A stretch of DNA of 64,000 bases from the NCBI GenBank assembly GCA_017979445.1, contig CM030711.1, positions 620,001-684,000 of the forward strand, in the 5' to 3' direction. Within the stretch, counting starts at the first letter, position 1. Each line of letters begins with the position of its first letter. Below, in pieces: positions 63,807-64,000 of this stretch. The notes under the pieces were generated by a model, which ran no database searches, was not told the origin of the DNA, and worked only from the letters and a program-made list of their open reading frames with translations. The position numbers and the translations under genes were made by a program. This stretch comes from Akebia trifoliata (Eukaryota; Streptophyta; Magnoliopsida; Ranunculales; Lardizabalaceae).

Positions 63807-64000
63807 TGGGGGGCGATTCATGGGACATATGTAAAAACAATGGTTTTTCAAAATATGGGTTAGAGGTTTTGGATTGAGCTGATTTTTTGCGAGGATGGTC
63901 ACTATGATGAGAAGATCATCCTCACAAAAAATCAGTTCAATCTGAAACTTCTAAATCCATCAAAAGTGATTTACAAATTATTGCCAAAAATTGACAAAAA
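63807..64000. mobile_element. Family C MITE, partial at the right edge
   Basis: It contains ATATGGGTTAGAGGTTTTGG, GAGCTGATTTTTTGCGAGGA and the opposing ATCATCCTCACAAAAAATCA, then ATCCATCAAAAGTGATTTAC, in the same order as the copy at 25062. The right half lies beyond the window. Confidence 0.7.

Overview
The window is nuclear DNA of a flowering plant, probably a eudicot. It is AT-rich with long intergenic spaces, its genes are split by GT-AG introns, and the gene families are plant ones: a SIAMESE-related CDK inhibitor, an XBAT RING/ankyrin ligase, a plant U-box ligase with a UND domain, and a four-exon plant actin with a leader intron. The mobile-element load is mostly MITEs, SINEs and LINE remnants. 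The species cannot be named from the sequence.

I can support nine protein-coding genes. From left to right: (1) an ENTH-domain clathrin adaptor (minus, 1-2443, running off the left edge); (2) actin (minus, 4239-5919 coding, leader exon near 8092-8235); (3) a SIAMESE-related CDK inhibitor (plus, 15447-15902); (4) a plant-specific protein of unknown function (plus, three exons, 24224-27834); (5) an XBAT31-type RING/ankyrin E3 ligase (minus, eight exons, 31188-33960); (6) ribosomal protein eL36 (plus, three exons, 43777-46752); (7) the H/ACA snoRNP pseudouridine synthase CBF5/dyskerin (plus, one exon, 49029-50732); (8) a KIN17-type zinc-finger/KOW protein (minus, one coding exon, 56067-57233); (9) the start of a PUB13/14-type U-box E3 ligase (plus, 59576-63605, running off the right edge). 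No tRNA, rRNA or CRISPR was seen. The genes are independent transcription units, mainly housekeeping, and the only functional neighbourhood is eL36 next to CBF5 (ribosome and snoRNP). Four leaders (actin, eL36, CBF5, KIN17) carry AAACCCTA-type telobox motifs.

The space between and inside genes is filled by small mobile elements, several with intact target-site duplications. Family A is a MULE-like MITE with a conserved core (six copies). Family B is a second MULE-like MITE with a 9-bp duplication (three copies and relatives). Family C is a nested-hairpin MITE whose copies sit in (TA)n tracts (four complete copies plus a fragment in one intron, two more elsewhere). There are also two hAT-type MITEs, a Tourist-type MITE, two SINEs, LINE remnants (one with a clear 10-bp duplication), a candidate Copia-type solo LTR just upstream of CBF5, a 0.45-kb palindromic element with a 42-bp perfect palindrome, and three kinds of local tandem duplication.

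Points most worth checking: the actin gene lacks one base at the start of exon 2 (393 instead of the expected 394 nt), so it is either a new frameshift allele or a sequence error; the family C cluster is strikingly ordered; and the KIN17 leader intron is a telobox-bearing tandem triplication. I found no clear evidence of an undescribed multi-gene system.
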